From the NCBI GenBank assembly GCA_019636475.1, contig JAHBXN010000002.1:1-64000 (forward strand): a stretch of 64,000 nt of DNA, written 5' to 3'. Each line of letters starts with the position of its first letter. Positions within the stretch are counted from its first letter, which is position 1. A program made the translations under genes and the position numbers. The DNA comes from Phycisphaerae bacterium. GTDB lineage: Bacteria > Planctomycetota > Phycisphaerae > UBA1845 > UTPLA1. Positions 54,172 to 63,653 of the stretch are shown here, piece by piece. The notes below the pieces were generated by a model that saw only the letters and a program-made list of their open reading frames with translations, had not been told where the DNA came from and searched no databases.

Positions 54172-57100
54172 ATGATTCTAAAAAAACTCACCGCGACGGG
54201 CTTCAAAAGCTTTGCTGACAAGACCGAATTCGAGTTCGACAAGGGCATCACCTGCATCGTCGGACCCAACGGCTGTGGCAAGAGCAACGTCGTCGACGCC
54301 ATCAAGTGGGTGCTGGGCGAACAGTCCGCCAAGAGTCTTCGCGGCAAGAACATGCTCGACGTCATTTTCAATGGATCCGGAACGCGCAAATCCAGCGGTC
54401 TGGCCCAGGTCGATCTGACGTTTGACAACTCCGACGGGACCCTTCCCGCCGATCAGACCGACGTGGTCATCTCGCGCCGGCTCTATCGCAGCGGCGAGAG
54501 CGAATACCTCATCAACAAAGCGCCGGCCCGCCTGAAAGACATCCGCGAACTGTTTCTCGACACGGGCATCGGCGTGGACGCATACAGCGTCATCGAGCAG
54601 GGCCGCGTCGATCTGATGCTTCAGGCCAATCCGCAGGAACGCCGAGCAATTTTTGAGGAAGCGGCGGGCATCAACAAATACAAGCACCAGAAGAAGGAGG
54701 CATTCCGCCGGCTCGAGCGAGTGAATCAGAACCTCCAGCGCGTTCAGGACGTGGTCGAGGAAATTGAAAAACGACTCAGAAGCGTCAAGCTCGCGGCGGG
54801 CAAGGCGCGAAACTATGAATCGTACATGTCCCGGCTGCGCGAACTTCGAAGCCGACATGCCCTCAGCGAATACCACCGGCTGCGCATCGCGTTGGATGAA
54901 CTGACGCGCGTCGCGAACGAACTCCACGACCGCGTCACGGCCCTTCGCACCGAGCTGTCATCGAATGAAGCCCGGACGAGCGAGACGAATGTGCGCATTG
55001 TCGACCTGGAACGCGAAACGCAGGAAGTCGAATCCCGGCTTCATGAGGTTCAGTCCCGGATGACGGCCATGCAGGAGCGAATCGCCGCGAGTGAACGACG
55101 GATCGTCGATCAGCAAGGCCTGCTTGACCGATCGCGCGAGCGTCTGTCGCAGTTCGACGAGCAGGTTGCGGCGTTGAACTCGAAAATCTCCGCTCAGCGC
55201 GAAGCGGCCGAGGGGATTGAAAACGAACTGGCCGCAGTCGCTGATGACCAGCGTCAATGCCAGAGCGAAGACACCGCCTGCGCCCACGAGCTGAACGAAC
55301 GAAAAGTCGCAATCGAGGAAGCGAAGGAGAGCATTTTTGAAATGGCTCGGCGGACGAGTCAGCTCAATAACGAACTCCAGGGACACGGCATTCAGCGAGA
55401 GTCGATCCATGTTCAGAAATCGAAGCTCGACACCCGCGCACAGGAGATCGCCGCCGCCATCGATGCAGCCGAGACCGCACAACGGGAACGCATCGATCGC
55501 CGTTCCCAGATCGACGCGGTCATCGCGGAAAAAACAACGAGCCTCGATCACACACGCTCTCGAATCGCCGAAGCGGCCCAGCAGCGGGCGGCATTGCACG
55601 AGCAGATCGCGGCCGCGAAGGAACATCGCAGCGGACTTGATAGTCGCCGCCAATTGCTCGAAGAGATGGATCGCAAGCACGAGGGCCTTCTCGCAGGCGC
55701 CCGGGAGATTCTCGAGCGTCGCGACACCGACAGCACCGGGGCGGCATTCGCCTATGTCCGCGGCGCGGTCGGAGAAATCTTCGAGACCGATGTCGCCCAT
55801 GCGCGACTCGTGGAGGCCGTTCTCGGTTCGCTGGAAACCTACCTGGTCGCGACGAACCGAATCGCCCTGCTTTCTGATCTGGATTCGTTCGGCGAATTGT
55901 CGGGCCGCATTCAATCGTTCTGCCTTGATTCGATCCCGCCGCACATTGGCGGGCCGGACCTGTCGGCCCAGGATGGATTTGTCGCCAGAATTCTTGACTG
56001 GGTACGGGTGCCAGAAGATTGTCAACACCTGGCACGGCACCTGCTTGGTCGTACTTATGTCGTCCGCGATCTCAATGCAGCCGCCGCCATGGCGCGGCTC
56101 GACTCCGGCGCGCGGTTCGTGACGCCGGACGGCGTTGTACTTGAGTGCGACGGCCGTGTCAGCATCGGTTCACTGGCCAGCGATACCGGGCTAATCAGCC
56201 GGCGAAGCGAGCTTCGTGAGCTGACTCGCGAACTGGCTGAAGTTGCCAATCGCATCGCCACGATGTCCGGCGAATTGCAGACCCGCGATTCCGAGGTCAG
56301 CCACCTCGAACAGATGCAGTCGGACCTGCGCACCGCCTTGTACGAAGCGAACACCGAGCGTGTCGAGGTGCAGGCCACTTTGAATAACCTTGAGAACACA
56401 ATGCGCCGGCTGGCGCAGGAAGGCCCGCTCGTCGCTTCTGAGATTGCGGTGCTTGACCGCCGACTGGGCGAGATTGACGCCCGGGAGACCGAAGCCCGAC
56501 AGGCGCTGACGATCGTCGAACAGCGTTACTACGATGCCGAACAGCTCTCCGGCCGCCTTCAGGGCGAAATTGATGAGTTGCTCGTCCGGCGGCAGGCCAT
56601 CTCCGAGCGCATGACGTCCGCACGCGTTCGTGTCGGCGAGTTGTCACAGCGGCGCAGCGCCGTCGCCGAGTCGATTCGGGAATTCGAGGCAGCGGCGATT
56701 CAGCTCGATGCTGACCGACGCCGAGCCGAGAGCGACGTCATCGAAGCGCAGGAGCGGATCGAGCAATCACAACGCCAGATCGACGAAGCCCGAGCCACGC
56801 TTGACCAGCTTTCCGAAGAAAACACGACGCTGGTCCATCGCAGCATGACGTTGCGTCAGGAGCGCGACAACCTGCGCGAAGCCTGTGAACAGCTTGCCCG
56901 TGACGCACGGCGGCTTCGCGGCGAACTGGAAGCGGTCGAATCCGACCTGCACGAGCGGGAGATCAAACTTCAGGAGATTCGTGTACGCATTGAAGACCTG
57001 ACATCCCGCATCGCCGAGGAATTGTCGGTCGATCTGGCGGCGCAGTATGAGTCCTATGTGCCCGATCAGACAGAGGACTGGCCCGCGATCGAGGCCGAGA

Positions 57101-57753
57101 TGAGCGACCTGCGCCAGAAGATCGAACGCCTCGGCAACGTGAATCTCGACGCCATCCGGGAGCAGGAAGAACTCGAACAGCGACTCGAATTTCTCGTCAA
57201 GCAGCTTGAGGACCTTCGGTTGAGCGAACGACAGCTCGGGTCGCTCATCGAACGCCTGAACGAGGAGTCGCAGCAGCGATTTGTCGAGACCTTCAACGCC
57301 GTGTCCGAGCACTTCACCAAGCTGTTCAAGAAGCTCTTCGGCGGCGGCAAAGCCGAGGTCGTGCTGCTCGATCCCAACGACGTCCTCGAGTGCGGCATCG
57401 AGATCACCGCACGGCCGCCGGGCAAAGAGCCGAGAAACATCAGTCAGCTATCGGGCGGTGAGAAAACGATGACCGCTATCGCGCTGCTGATGGCGGTGTT
57501 CCGGAGCCGGCCGTCACCCTTCGTGCTGCTGGACGAAGTCGATGCGGCGCTCGACGAGGCGAATAACATCCGGTTCAGCAATGTCGTGAAAGAGTTTGTC
57601 GAACTCTCGCAGTTCATCGTCATCACGCACTCCAAACGCACCATGGCGATCGCAGACGTGATGTACGGCGTGACGATGCAGGAAGCCGGCGTCTCCAAAC
57701 GCGTCAGCGTTCGGTTTGATGACGAACGCAAGACGAACGCGGCGGTGGCATAG
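54172..57753 (+). CDS. smc: Chromosome partition protein SMC
   Basis: 1193 residues, the normal bacterial SMC size. The N-terminal ATPase half has Walker A GPNGCGKS (residues 31-38) and the Q-loop region. Two long coiled-coil arms flank a central hinge (about residues 515-640, with GAAFAYVRGAVGEIFETDVA). The C-terminal half has the ABC signature QLSGGEKTMTAIALL and Walker B FVLLDEVDAALDEAN. It forms the condensin core with ScpA/ScpB, whose genes are not in this window, to organise and segregate the chromosome. A rearranged copy of its 3' end lies at 59057-59200. Confidence 0.96.
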   Translation: MILKKLTATGFKSFADKTEFEFDKGITCIVGPNGCGKSNVVDAIKWVLGEQSAKSLRGKNMLDVIFNGSGTRKSSGLAQVDLTFDNSDGTLPADQTDVVISRRLYRSGESEYLINKAPARLKDIRELFLDTGIGVDAYSVIEQGRVDLMLQANPQERRAIFEEAAGINKYKHQKKEAFRRLERVNQNLQRVQDVVEEIEKRLRSVKLAAGKARNYESYMSRLRELRSRHALSEYHRLRIALDELTRVANELHDRVTALRTELSSNEARTSETNVRIVDLERETQEVESRLHEVQSRMTAMQERIAASERRIVDQQGLLDRSRERLSQFDEQVAALNSKISAQREAAEGIENELAAVADDQRQCQSEDTACAHELNERKVAIEEAKESIFEMARRTSQLNNELQGHGIQRESIHVQKSKLDTRAQEIAAAIDAAETAQRERIDRRSQIDAVIAEKTTSLDHTRSRIAEAAQQRAALHEQIAAAKEHRSGLDSRRQLLEEMDRKHEGLLAGAREILERRDTDSTGAAFAYVRGAVGEIFETDVAHARLVEAVLGSLETYLVATNRIALLSDLDSFGELSGRIQSFCLDSIPPHIGGPDLSAQDGFVARILDWVRVPEDCQHLARHLLGRTYVVRDLNAAAAMARLDSGARFVTPDGVVLECDGRVSIGSLASDTGLISRRSELRELTRELAEVANRIATMSGELQTRDSEVSHLEQMQSDLRTALYEANTERVEVQATLNNLENTMRRLAQEGPLVASEIAVLDRRLGEIDARETEARQALTIVEQRYYDAEQLSGRLQGEIDELLVRRQAISERMTSARVRVGELSQRRSAVAESIREFEAAAIQLDADRRRAESDVIEAQERIEQSQRQIDEARATLDQLSEENTTLVHRSMTLRQERDNLREACEQLARDARRLRGELEAVESDLHEREIKLQEIRVRIEDLTSRIAEELSVDLAAQYESYVPDQTEDWPAIEAEMSDLRQKIERLGNVNLDAIREQEELEQRLEFLVKQLEDLRLSERQLGSLIERLNEESQQRFVETFNAVSEHFTKLFKKLFGGGKAEVVLLDPNDVLECGIEITARPPGKEPRNISQLSGGEKTMTAIALLMAVFRSRPSPFVLLDEVDAALDEANNIRFSNVVKEFVELSQFIVITHSKRTMAIADVMYGVTMQEAGVSKRVSVRFDDERKTNAAVA

Positions 57754-57787
57754 AAGAGTCCGCTGTACTCCTGCCACAATGAAATGG

Positions 57788-57831
57788 AAAAAAAGTGCCG
57801 TGCTGTTGTTTCACGTCTCAACAGCACGGCA
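57788..57831 (-). terminator. Strong intrinsic terminator, minus strand
   Basis: A 13-bp perfect stem (57796-57808 with 57819-57831: TGCCGTGCTGTTG and CAACAGCACGGCA) with a 10-nt loop. It is followed on the minus strand by a run of seven U (A's at 57788-57794). It ends transcription of the minus-strand exported genes coming from the right and also stops it from running into smc in antisense. Confidence 0.9.
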
Positions 57832-57858
57832 AACTGGATCCACCAAACGAACGAGGAT

Positions 57859-58308
57859 TTAAAGGGGTGTGAGTGTTCCGCTCAGGACCTCTTCGATTTC
57901 ATCAGAAACAATCACTCCAATCTGAGTACCAGAGCCAACTTGTCGCAGTGGAACAACTCCCGTCAATGTTCCATCCTCGGTGGAATGGAGCGTGTAAACG
58001 TCGTTGTCCACGCGAACAGCCGCGGACTTCGGTATCTTCGGAAACTGGTGCGGCGCGAACGCAGTTTGGTAGTCGACCGGAATGTGCGTCACAACGTCGA
58101 CTTGCAGTGTGCTCGCCATTGAATCCCACTTGGCGCGCACTTCGATTCCAACGTCCTCCGCCCACCAGCGCATTTCGGCTGGCGAGAGGAGGCTCGATGA
58201 CAAGTCTGCCGGCTTGGATGCGCCAGCGGGGCCATCCGAGAGTGCGATCGAGAGAAAGCTCCCACTTACCAGAAAAACCGCAACTAGAGCTAACACATTT
58301 CGATTCAT
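57859..58308 (-). CDS. Small exported protein of unknown function
   Basis: 149 residues. The N terminus (MNRNVLALVAVFLVSGSFLS) is a signal peptide or a membrane anchor. The mature part is short and mixed beta, with RWWAEDVGIEVRAKWDSMAS and VDVVTHIPVDYQTAF, and no recognised motif. It is 22 bases after the next lipoprotein gene and ends at the strong terminator, so the two probably form one transcript. Confidence 0.6.
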   Translation of the reverse strand: MNRNVLALVAVFLVSGSFLSIALSDGPAGASKPADLSSSLLSPAEMRWWAEDVGIEVRAKWDSMASTLQVDVVTHIPVDYQTAFAPHQFPKIPKSAAVRVDNDVYTLHSTEDGTLTGVVPLRQVGSGTQIGVIVSDEIEEVLSGTLTPL

Positions 58309-58330
58309 GGTTATTTCTCCATATTAGGAT

Positions 58331-58807
58331 TCAATAGAGCCTCGTCGAGTCTCGGTACGTGGTTCCGTTCTGGAGTTTAATTATGACCTGCCCTTTCACC
58401 GGGCTCTCATGACCACCTACTTCTACGTTGATTTCTCCAATATCAAGCTCGGAAGTTCCATCCGGATCCTCTACTTCCCGCTCGTGAACGATTTCAGTCG
58501 GATCGGGCTTCCCGTTCCCATCTCGATCCACGAATACCGTTATCGTTCCTTTGGTAATCTTAGGGCCTCCGTCCAGCACTGTCGCCTTTACGCCGGTCGC
58601 AGAGATATTGATCGGCACGGTTCCGCCGCCTGTCACCGAAACTTTGATCGCGACCACCTGGAATTTCTTCGTTCGCATGAGTGTTGCGTTTCCACTACCC
58701 CCTGTTCCCGAGCAACCGCTCACACACCAGCCCGGGAAGATGAACAAACCAACCATGACTGCGAAGCAGTGCGCCTTCACTTTGCCATTCAGTTGTCCCA
58801 CATTCAT
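58331..58807 (-). CDS. Small lipoprotein with a beta-rich domain
   Basis: 158 residues. The signal peptide with lipobox near WCVSGC places it in the envelope. The body has a repeated beta pattern, with GTITVFVDRDGNGKPDPTE showing a DxDxNGxxD calcium-loop-like motif, and ends EVGGHESPVKGQVIIKLQNG. No family is recognised. It is the upstream gene of a two-gene unit with the following exported protein. The 250 bases upstream are AT-rich, with a C-run and a short A-run around 58938-58970. Confidence 0.58.
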   Translation of the reverse strand: MNVGQLNGKVKAHCFAVMVGLFIFPGWCVSGCSGTGGSGNATLMRTKKFQVVAIKVSVTGGGTVPINISATGVKATVLDGGPKITKGTITVFVDRDGNGKPDPTEIVHEREVEDPDGTSELDIGEINVEVGGHESPVKGQVIIKLQNGTTYRDSTRLY

Positions 58808-59056
58808 TCCTCCATGATCTTATTCTGATCCAAATCTCCTCATTTTCCATCCAGTTACCTGCTTAACCCGGTTGCGCACCCGAGTGACACTGACCCGAAC
58901 ATTCTGTAAATCACGTGAACCCGATATGGGGAATATATCCCCCCCCCACACACTAAAAAAGCAAGAAAATGTCCAAGTTTTTCGCTATTTTTTGAATTCA
59001 TGAGTCTCAAGCGTCACGGATCCGCAAGAGACGAGGACATGTCACCTCACCAACTC

Positions 59057-59200
59057 GCCATCAGCAGCGCGATGGCGGTCATGGTCTTCTCGCCGATTGC
59101 CGACATGATGTATGACGTGACGATGCAGGAGGCCGGCGTCTCCAAACGCGTCAGCGTCCGGTTTGATGACGAACGCAAGTCGAACGTGGCGGTGGCATGA
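59057..59200 (+). pseudogene. Rearranged remnant of an smc 3' end
   Basis: The last 106 bases (59095-59200) encode a copy of the smc C terminus (VTMQEAGVSKRVSVRFDDER), about 10% diverged from 57648-57753 in DNA. The preceding 38 bases (59057-59094) are the smc signature-region sequence in the opposite orientation: their complement encodes GEKTMTAIALLMA, as at 57458-57495. About 150 bases between the two parts are missing. It is therefore a deleted and internally inverted duplicate and not a functional gene. Confidence 0.85.
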
Positions 59201-59304
59201 ACTCGGATTTGGCAACAAACGCCACGCACGCACGACCGGCGACTCCACTTCGCTTCGTGCGTTCAGGATGATGATCACGGGCCGACAGCGGAGCCGGGCC
59301 GTCG

Positions 59305-59817
59305 TCAGGCCGGGTGAATCCTTCCGAGCGACCGATGAAAGATATGTTTCCCGTCATTGTCCGCATAAAAGTCCGGCAGCGTTGCGACAATCTCGTAGCC
59401 GCACTTTTCGTAGAACCGCCGTGTCGGCGTATAGAGATCCCGCGTTGATGTTTCGATGTAGATTCGTTTTCCGCCCTGCTTCGCGACCGACGCCTCCACC
59501 CGCCGCATCAGCTCGATGCCGATGCCTCGGCCGCGACACGCATCGTCAACAACAATCCAGTACAGATCGTAGCTGGTCAGTGTGCAGGGAATGAGACCAA
59601 AGCACGCGTAGCCCACCGGCTCGCCGTCTGCTTCGGCGAAAATGAACGAATAGCCCGACGCATCCTCTTTTTCGAGCGTCTCTGTCACCAGTTCAACCGC
59701 AACCGGCACTTCATCAGGGCGAAAGAACCCGGACGACGAAACCATTCGCCGGACATGTTCCCTGTCCGGCGGTTCGACATGCGTACGAAATGTCAGTTGC
59801 ATTTGTCGGTCGATCAT
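59305..59817 (-). CDS. GNAT-family N-acetyltransferase
   Basis: 170 residues with AAGGAAACT before the start. GNAT motif A: LYWIVVDDACRGRGIGIELM (R/Q-x-x-G-x-G/A). The C-terminal RRFYEKCGYEIVATLPDFYA and GKHIFHRSL complete the fold. It lies on the same strand just beyond two ATP-grasp genes and a lysine 2,3-aminomutase-like gene, so an acetylation step in the same pathway is possible. Methanogen AblB acetylates beta-lysine in this way, but similarity to AblB is not claimed. Confidence 0.85.
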   Translation of the reverse strand: MIDRQMQLTFRTHVEPPDREHVRRMVSSSGFFRPDEVPVAVELVTETLEKEDASGYSFIFAEADGEPVGYACFGLIPCTLTSYDLYWIVVDDACRGRGIGIELMRRVEASVAKQGGKRIYIETSTRDLYTPTRRFYEKCGYEIVATLPDFYADNDGKHIFHRSLGRIHPA

Positions 59818-59993
59818 CTGGAGTTTCCTTCATGGCGGGCGGCGTGATTCCGGTCGTTCGCACGGTTCGATCCCGTCATCGTTGCAGCCGGCGCGGAGGC
59901 GAACGCGGCGGCCTTCAGTCCGCTGAAGTATGAACGCGCGTTGATCCCGCCCCCCGCCTTCTGACTGGTCGCGGCCGCAACATTCGCAATGAA

Positions 59994-60986
59994 TCAGCGG
60001 GCGTCTTCGACGATTCTCGTCACGACGGCCTGATTGCTCAACCCTGCGTTCGCCGCGGCCGCCATGAAGCCCGCGTCGGGCGCCAGGCACGGATTGGCAT
60101 TTACCTCCAGAATGAATGGACATCCCGCCGCATCAACACGAAAATCGACGCGGGCATAACCGCGAAGTCCGAACACCGTCCAGCATCGGCGGGCAAGGTC
60201 GGAAAGCGTGTCCAACAGTGGTCGATCCGCCGTGGCAAAGTCGAACGTTCTGGTTGTATTGACATACTCAAACGCGCTTTCATCCCACTTCGCCGCATAG
60301 GTGACGATTCGCGGCTTGTCCGCCGGGTAACCGACAAACTTGATTTCGGCCGGCGGCAGCACTTCGCATCCGCCGAGCCCCTCTGTCAGCAATGAGAGAT
60401 TGAATTCCCGGCCATCCACGTAGACCTCGGCGAAGGCGTCGCCGCCCAATTGTTGGCGACGAATTTTGATCTCGGACTCCAGCGTTTCGGCCGCCGCGGC
60501 AAGTATGACCGACGAGTCATCGATGCCGATGGACGCCTCCTCCCACACGGACTTGACGAGATACTTCGCCGGGAACACCGCGCCGCCATGTGCCATGAGC
60601 CGTCCACGATTGATCTCGGCCCATGCCGGTGTCGGCATGTTGCCGCGCGCGAGCCAGCGTTTGGCCAGCAGTTTGTTCGAGGTCAGAAACATGGCTTCCG
60701 TCCCCGCGCCGGTGTAGGGCACCGCCATCGCGTCCAGCAGCGCGGGCGCCAGATGGATCAGGCGGCCCGCGCCTCCAACCGATTCAACCAGATTGAACAC
60801 CAGATCGGGCGCCGCCGCGGCGATACGCTTTCGCATGGCGGACAGATCGGCTGTAAACGCCATGCGTGACGATTCGATGCCGCATTGCGACAGAACCTTG
60901 CCGATGAATTCGGCCTGCACCACGGCATCGACTGCGTCGGGGGGCGCATCGGTTGGGATGTCGTCGTGCAGAAAGAGAATCCGCAT
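59994..60986 (-). CDS. ATP-grasp ligase (D-Ala-D-Ala ligase-like), copy 1
   Basis: 330 residues. The ATP-grasp pattern of D-alanine-D-alanine ligase relatives is visible: MRILFLHDDIPTDAPPDAVD at the start, VPYTGAGTEAMFLTSNKLLA in the middle, KYLVKSVWEEASIGIDDSSV for the ATP lysine loop, EVYVDGREFNLSL, and the C-terminal metal-binding DFRVDAAGCPFILEVNANPC. It makes an amide or ester bond from a carboxylate and an amine with ATP. A second, similar ligase follows 53 bases upstream in the same operon. The substrate is unknown; it is likely not true cell-wall Ddl. Confidence 0.82.
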   Translation of the reverse strand: MRILFLHDDIPTDAPPDAVDAVVQAEFIGKVLSQCGIESSRMAFTADLSAMRKRIAAAAPDLVFNLVESVGGAGRLIHLAPALLDAMAVPYTGAGTEAMFLTSNKLLAKRWLARGNMPTPAWAEINRGRLMAHGGAVFPAKYLVKSVWEEASIGIDDSSVILAAAAETLESEIKIRRQQLGGDAFAEVYVDGREFNLSLLTEGLGGCEVLPPAEIKFVGYPADKPRIVTYAAKWDESAFEYVNTTRTFDFATADRPLLDTLSDLARRCWTVFGLRGYARVDFRVDAAGCPFILEVNANPCLAPDAGFMAAAANAGLSNQAVVTRIVEDAR

Positions 60987-61039
60987 GTTTTATCATCCGC
61001 GAGCAACGCACCGCCTAACGGCTTTTGCGGCTGTCGACA

Positions 61040-62065
61040 TCAGGCCTGCGCGACGAGTTGTCGAATCCCCGCCGCAGACGATCGGGCTGCCGCTGATTCG
61101 ACGATCTGCCGAATGAGTTCCTGAAAAGGGATGCCATGCAGCGTGCAGATGATCGGTAGATCGGAATGTTCGGGGTGAAGCCCGGCGAGCGGGTTGATTT
61201 CGAGGAATCGAATCTCGCCTTGCGCATCGGCGCGGACATCCACGCGACCGGCGTCACGACAGCCCAGCACGCGATAGGCGGCCAAGGAGACCGACTCTGC
61301 ACGCCGTGCCAGGGAATCACTTGCGCGATGATACCGCACCCGTTCTTCGCAGTGCTCCTTGTTGGTGTAGGTGTAGATCTCCGGATCGGCACTGGCCAGC
61401 AGCTCTATTTCCATCGTGCCGATCACCCGGGCGGCCGGTCCGGTTCCGACGATGCCGACAGTGAATTCACGGCCCGGCAGGAATGTCTCCACGAGGACCG
61501 GCTGCCGATACGCTGCCAGCAGCCTCGCGCAAGCCGCATCTAGTTCCTCCCGCGATCGGATCTTGGAGCGTCCGTCGATGCCCTTTGCGGTTCCCTCGGC
61601 AATCGGCTTGGCAAACACCGGGAACGGCAGTGCCGCAGTGGCGACATCCTCCATTCGCTCAACCACGAAGAAATCGGCGGTGGGAATCCCGGCATCGCGG
61701 ACGACGCGTTTGGCCAGCGCCTTGTGCAGCGTCAGCGCGTTAACGAGCGGATCGGAGAAGGTGTACGGAATCTCATAGGCATCGAGAAGCGCCGGCACCT
61801 GCGACTCGCGCCCGATGCCATGAAGCCCTTCCGCGATATTAAAGACAAGATCCCAGCGATCTCCCGCGGCAACCCGCTGCACCAGTTGGCGAAAATGGCC
61901 GATCCGGTCCGTCTCGAACCTCAGTCCTCGCAGCGCGGACTCGATCGCAATGATCGTGTCGGGCCGGTCGAACTCAGCCGTTTCCAGTTCGGTGAAACCC
62001 TCTGCGAGATAGTCCGACCGCAGATCGTAGGTCAGACCGATCCGCATTCCCTTGTTCATGTTCAT
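61040..62065 (-). CDS. ATP-grasp ligase (D-Ala-D-Ala ligase-like), copy 2
   Basis: 341 residues. Same fold as the neighbour: MRIGLTYDLRSDYLAEGFTE, then FNIAEGLHGIGRESQVPALL and PYTFSDPLVNALTLHKALAK. FPVFAKPIAEGTAKGIDGRS is the ATP loop and RVDVRADAQGEIRFLEINPL the metal-binding end. The opening LTYDLRSDY is typical of ligase-like proteins found next to radical SAM aminomutases in Planctomycetota. It lies between the aminomutase and copy 1, so all three may act on one small molecule, such as a beta-lysine-containing peptide. That is inference from context. Confidence 0.82.
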   Translation of the reverse strand: MNMNKGMRIGLTYDLRSDYLAEGFTELETAEFDRPDTIIAIESALRGLRFETDRIGHFRQLVQRVAAGDRWDLVFNIAEGLHGIGRESQVPALLDAYEIPYTFSDPLVNALTLHKALAKRVVRDAGIPTADFFVVERMEDVATAALPFPVFAKPIAEGTAKGIDGRSKIRSREELDAACARLLAAYRQPVLVETFLPGREFTVGIVGTGPAARVIGTMEIELLASADPEIYTYTNKEHCEERVRYHRASDSLARRAESVSLAAYRVLGCRDAGRVDVRADAQGEIRFLEINPLAGLHPEHSDLPIICTLHGIPFQELIRQIVESAAARSSAAGIRQLVAQA

Positions 62066-62101
62066 GGCGTGGCCACCTTCGTGCGACAGAAAAGACCGGC
62101 A

Positions 62102-63436
62102 TCACGCCCGCGGATCACACACCGGATCGTGGTAGCGATATTGCTTGCCTTCGTAGTTTCGCAGCACCACGTCATCGCCGTCGCGTCCGATCAGGTAATC
62201 CGGCACCAGCGGAATCTTGCCGCCGCCGCCCGGCGCATCGATCACGAAAGTCGGCACGGCATATCCGGTTGTATGCCCGCGGAGCCCTTCGATGATCTCC
62301 AATCCCTTTTCAACCGGCGTGCGGAAGTGCTTGCTGCCGCTGATCGGATCGCACTGATAAAGGTAATATGGCCGAACGCGAATCTTCAGCAATCGATGCA
62401 CGAGCGACTTCATTGTTTCGACATCGTCATTCACGCCTGCGCTCAGAACGGTCTGGCTGCCGAGGGGAATGCCGGCATCGGCCAATCGACCGCACGCCTG
62501 TGCGACTTCCGGCGTGACTTCAACCGGGTGCATGAAGTGAATGCTCATCCAGATTGGGTGAAACTTTCGGAGCATCTTCACCAGCGCGGGCGTGATGCGC
62601 TGCGGCAGCACCGCGGGAACCTTGGTGCCGATACGAATAAACTCCAGGTGAGGAATGGCGCGCAATCGGGACAGCAGCCACTCGAGCCGCTCGTCGTTCA
62701 TGCTGAGCGGGTCGCCGCCTGACAGCAGAACATCTCGAATTTGCGGATTTGCCGCGATGTAGTCGATGGCAGCCTGATGCTGAGCCTGATTGAAATGGTA
62801 TTCGCCGGTCTGACCGACCATTCGGGCGCGCGTGCAGTATCGGCAGTAGGTCGCGCAGAAGTTCGTCACCAGGAACAAAACGCGGTCCGGATAGCGGTGC
62901 ACCAGACCGGGGACGGGCATATGGCCATCCTCGGCGAGCGGATCGTCAGCCTCTCCGGGGGATGTCACGAATTCGTCCGTGACGGGAATCATCTGTTTTC
63001 GGGTGGGATCGAGGGGATTGGAAGGGTCGATGAGCGATGCATAGTACGGCGTGATTCCAACGGGCAGGTGCCCGCCAATTCGCTGCATCGATTGGCTTTC
63101 GTCAAAGGAAAGCCGGACGACCCGACCAAGCGATTTCAGATCGCGGATTCGCATGCGGAGTTGCCACCGCCAGTCGTTCCACTCGGCATCGGTCGCGGCC
63201 GGGAATACCCGGCGGCGAAACTCCGCAGCCTGTTCGCCCACGACGAAGTCCGACCGGCGCGATCGCTTGCGCGCCGGTCGAGTGGGCGCGTAGTCGTCCT
63301 TCTCGTGACGACGACGAGTCAGCGGAGGATCGAAGTTGTCGAGGGAATCAATCTGCGGATCGAGAACCTGCAAGGAAAGCGTGCGTCCGCCCGGACCGGG
63401 AGGCTCCGAATCGGAGCCGGTGAGTTGTTCGATCAT
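62102..63436 (-). CDS. kamA: Lysine 2,3-aminomutase-like radical SAM enzyme
   Basis: 444 residues, similar to KamA (about 420-470) and longer than EpmB. The 4Fe-4S motif is CATYCRYC (CxxxCxxC), followed by TRARMVG, typical of KamA. GGDPLSMNDERLEWLLSRLR and the C-terminal YAVPTFVIDAPGGGGKIPLV segment with the PLP-binding Lys are as in lysine aminomutases. It converts L-lysine to beta-lysine using SAM and PLP. The downstream ATP-grasp genes suggest that beta-lysine or a related beta-amino acid is then ligated. The start ATG lies 217 bases from the left end of the next gene. Confidence 0.88.
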   Translation of the reverse strand: MIEQLTGSDSEPPGPGGRTLSLQVLDPQIDSLDNFDPPLTRRRHEKDDYAPTRPARKRSRRSDFVVGEQAAEFRRRVFPAATDAEWNDWRWQLRMRIRDLKSLGRVVRLSFDESQSMQRIGGHLPVGITPYYASLIDPSNPLDPTRKQMIPVTDEFVTSPGEADDPLAEDGHMPVPGLVHRYPDRVLFLVTNFCATYCRYCTRARMVGQTGEYHFNQAQHQAAIDYIAANPQIRDVLLSGGDPLSMNDERLEWLLSRLRAIPHLEFIRIGTKVPAVLPQRITPALVKMLRKFHPIWMSIHFMHPVEVTPEVAQACGRLADAGIPLGSQTVLSAGVNDDVETMKSLVHRLLKIRVRPYYLYQCDPISGSKHFRTPVEKGLEIIEGLRGHTTGYAVPTFVIDAPGGGGKIPLVPDYLIGRDGDDVVLRNYEGKQYRYHDPVCDPRA

Positions 63437-63653
63437 GTTCCATCAGGAGTATAGGCGAGCCCAAGCCGCGTTGATCCGAATACGCACGGAAACACCGCAC
63501 TGATTATTCACGCAGCCGCTTCACCTTCATCCTCTCATCGAGAGAAAAGTATATCACGTTTTAAGAAAGTCAAGAAAATTGCGATCGAATCATCTCAAAT
63601 TTCCGATAGCCATCCGCTGCTTGCCGGGGCGCTTCGTCGTCGAAGCTTCGAGT

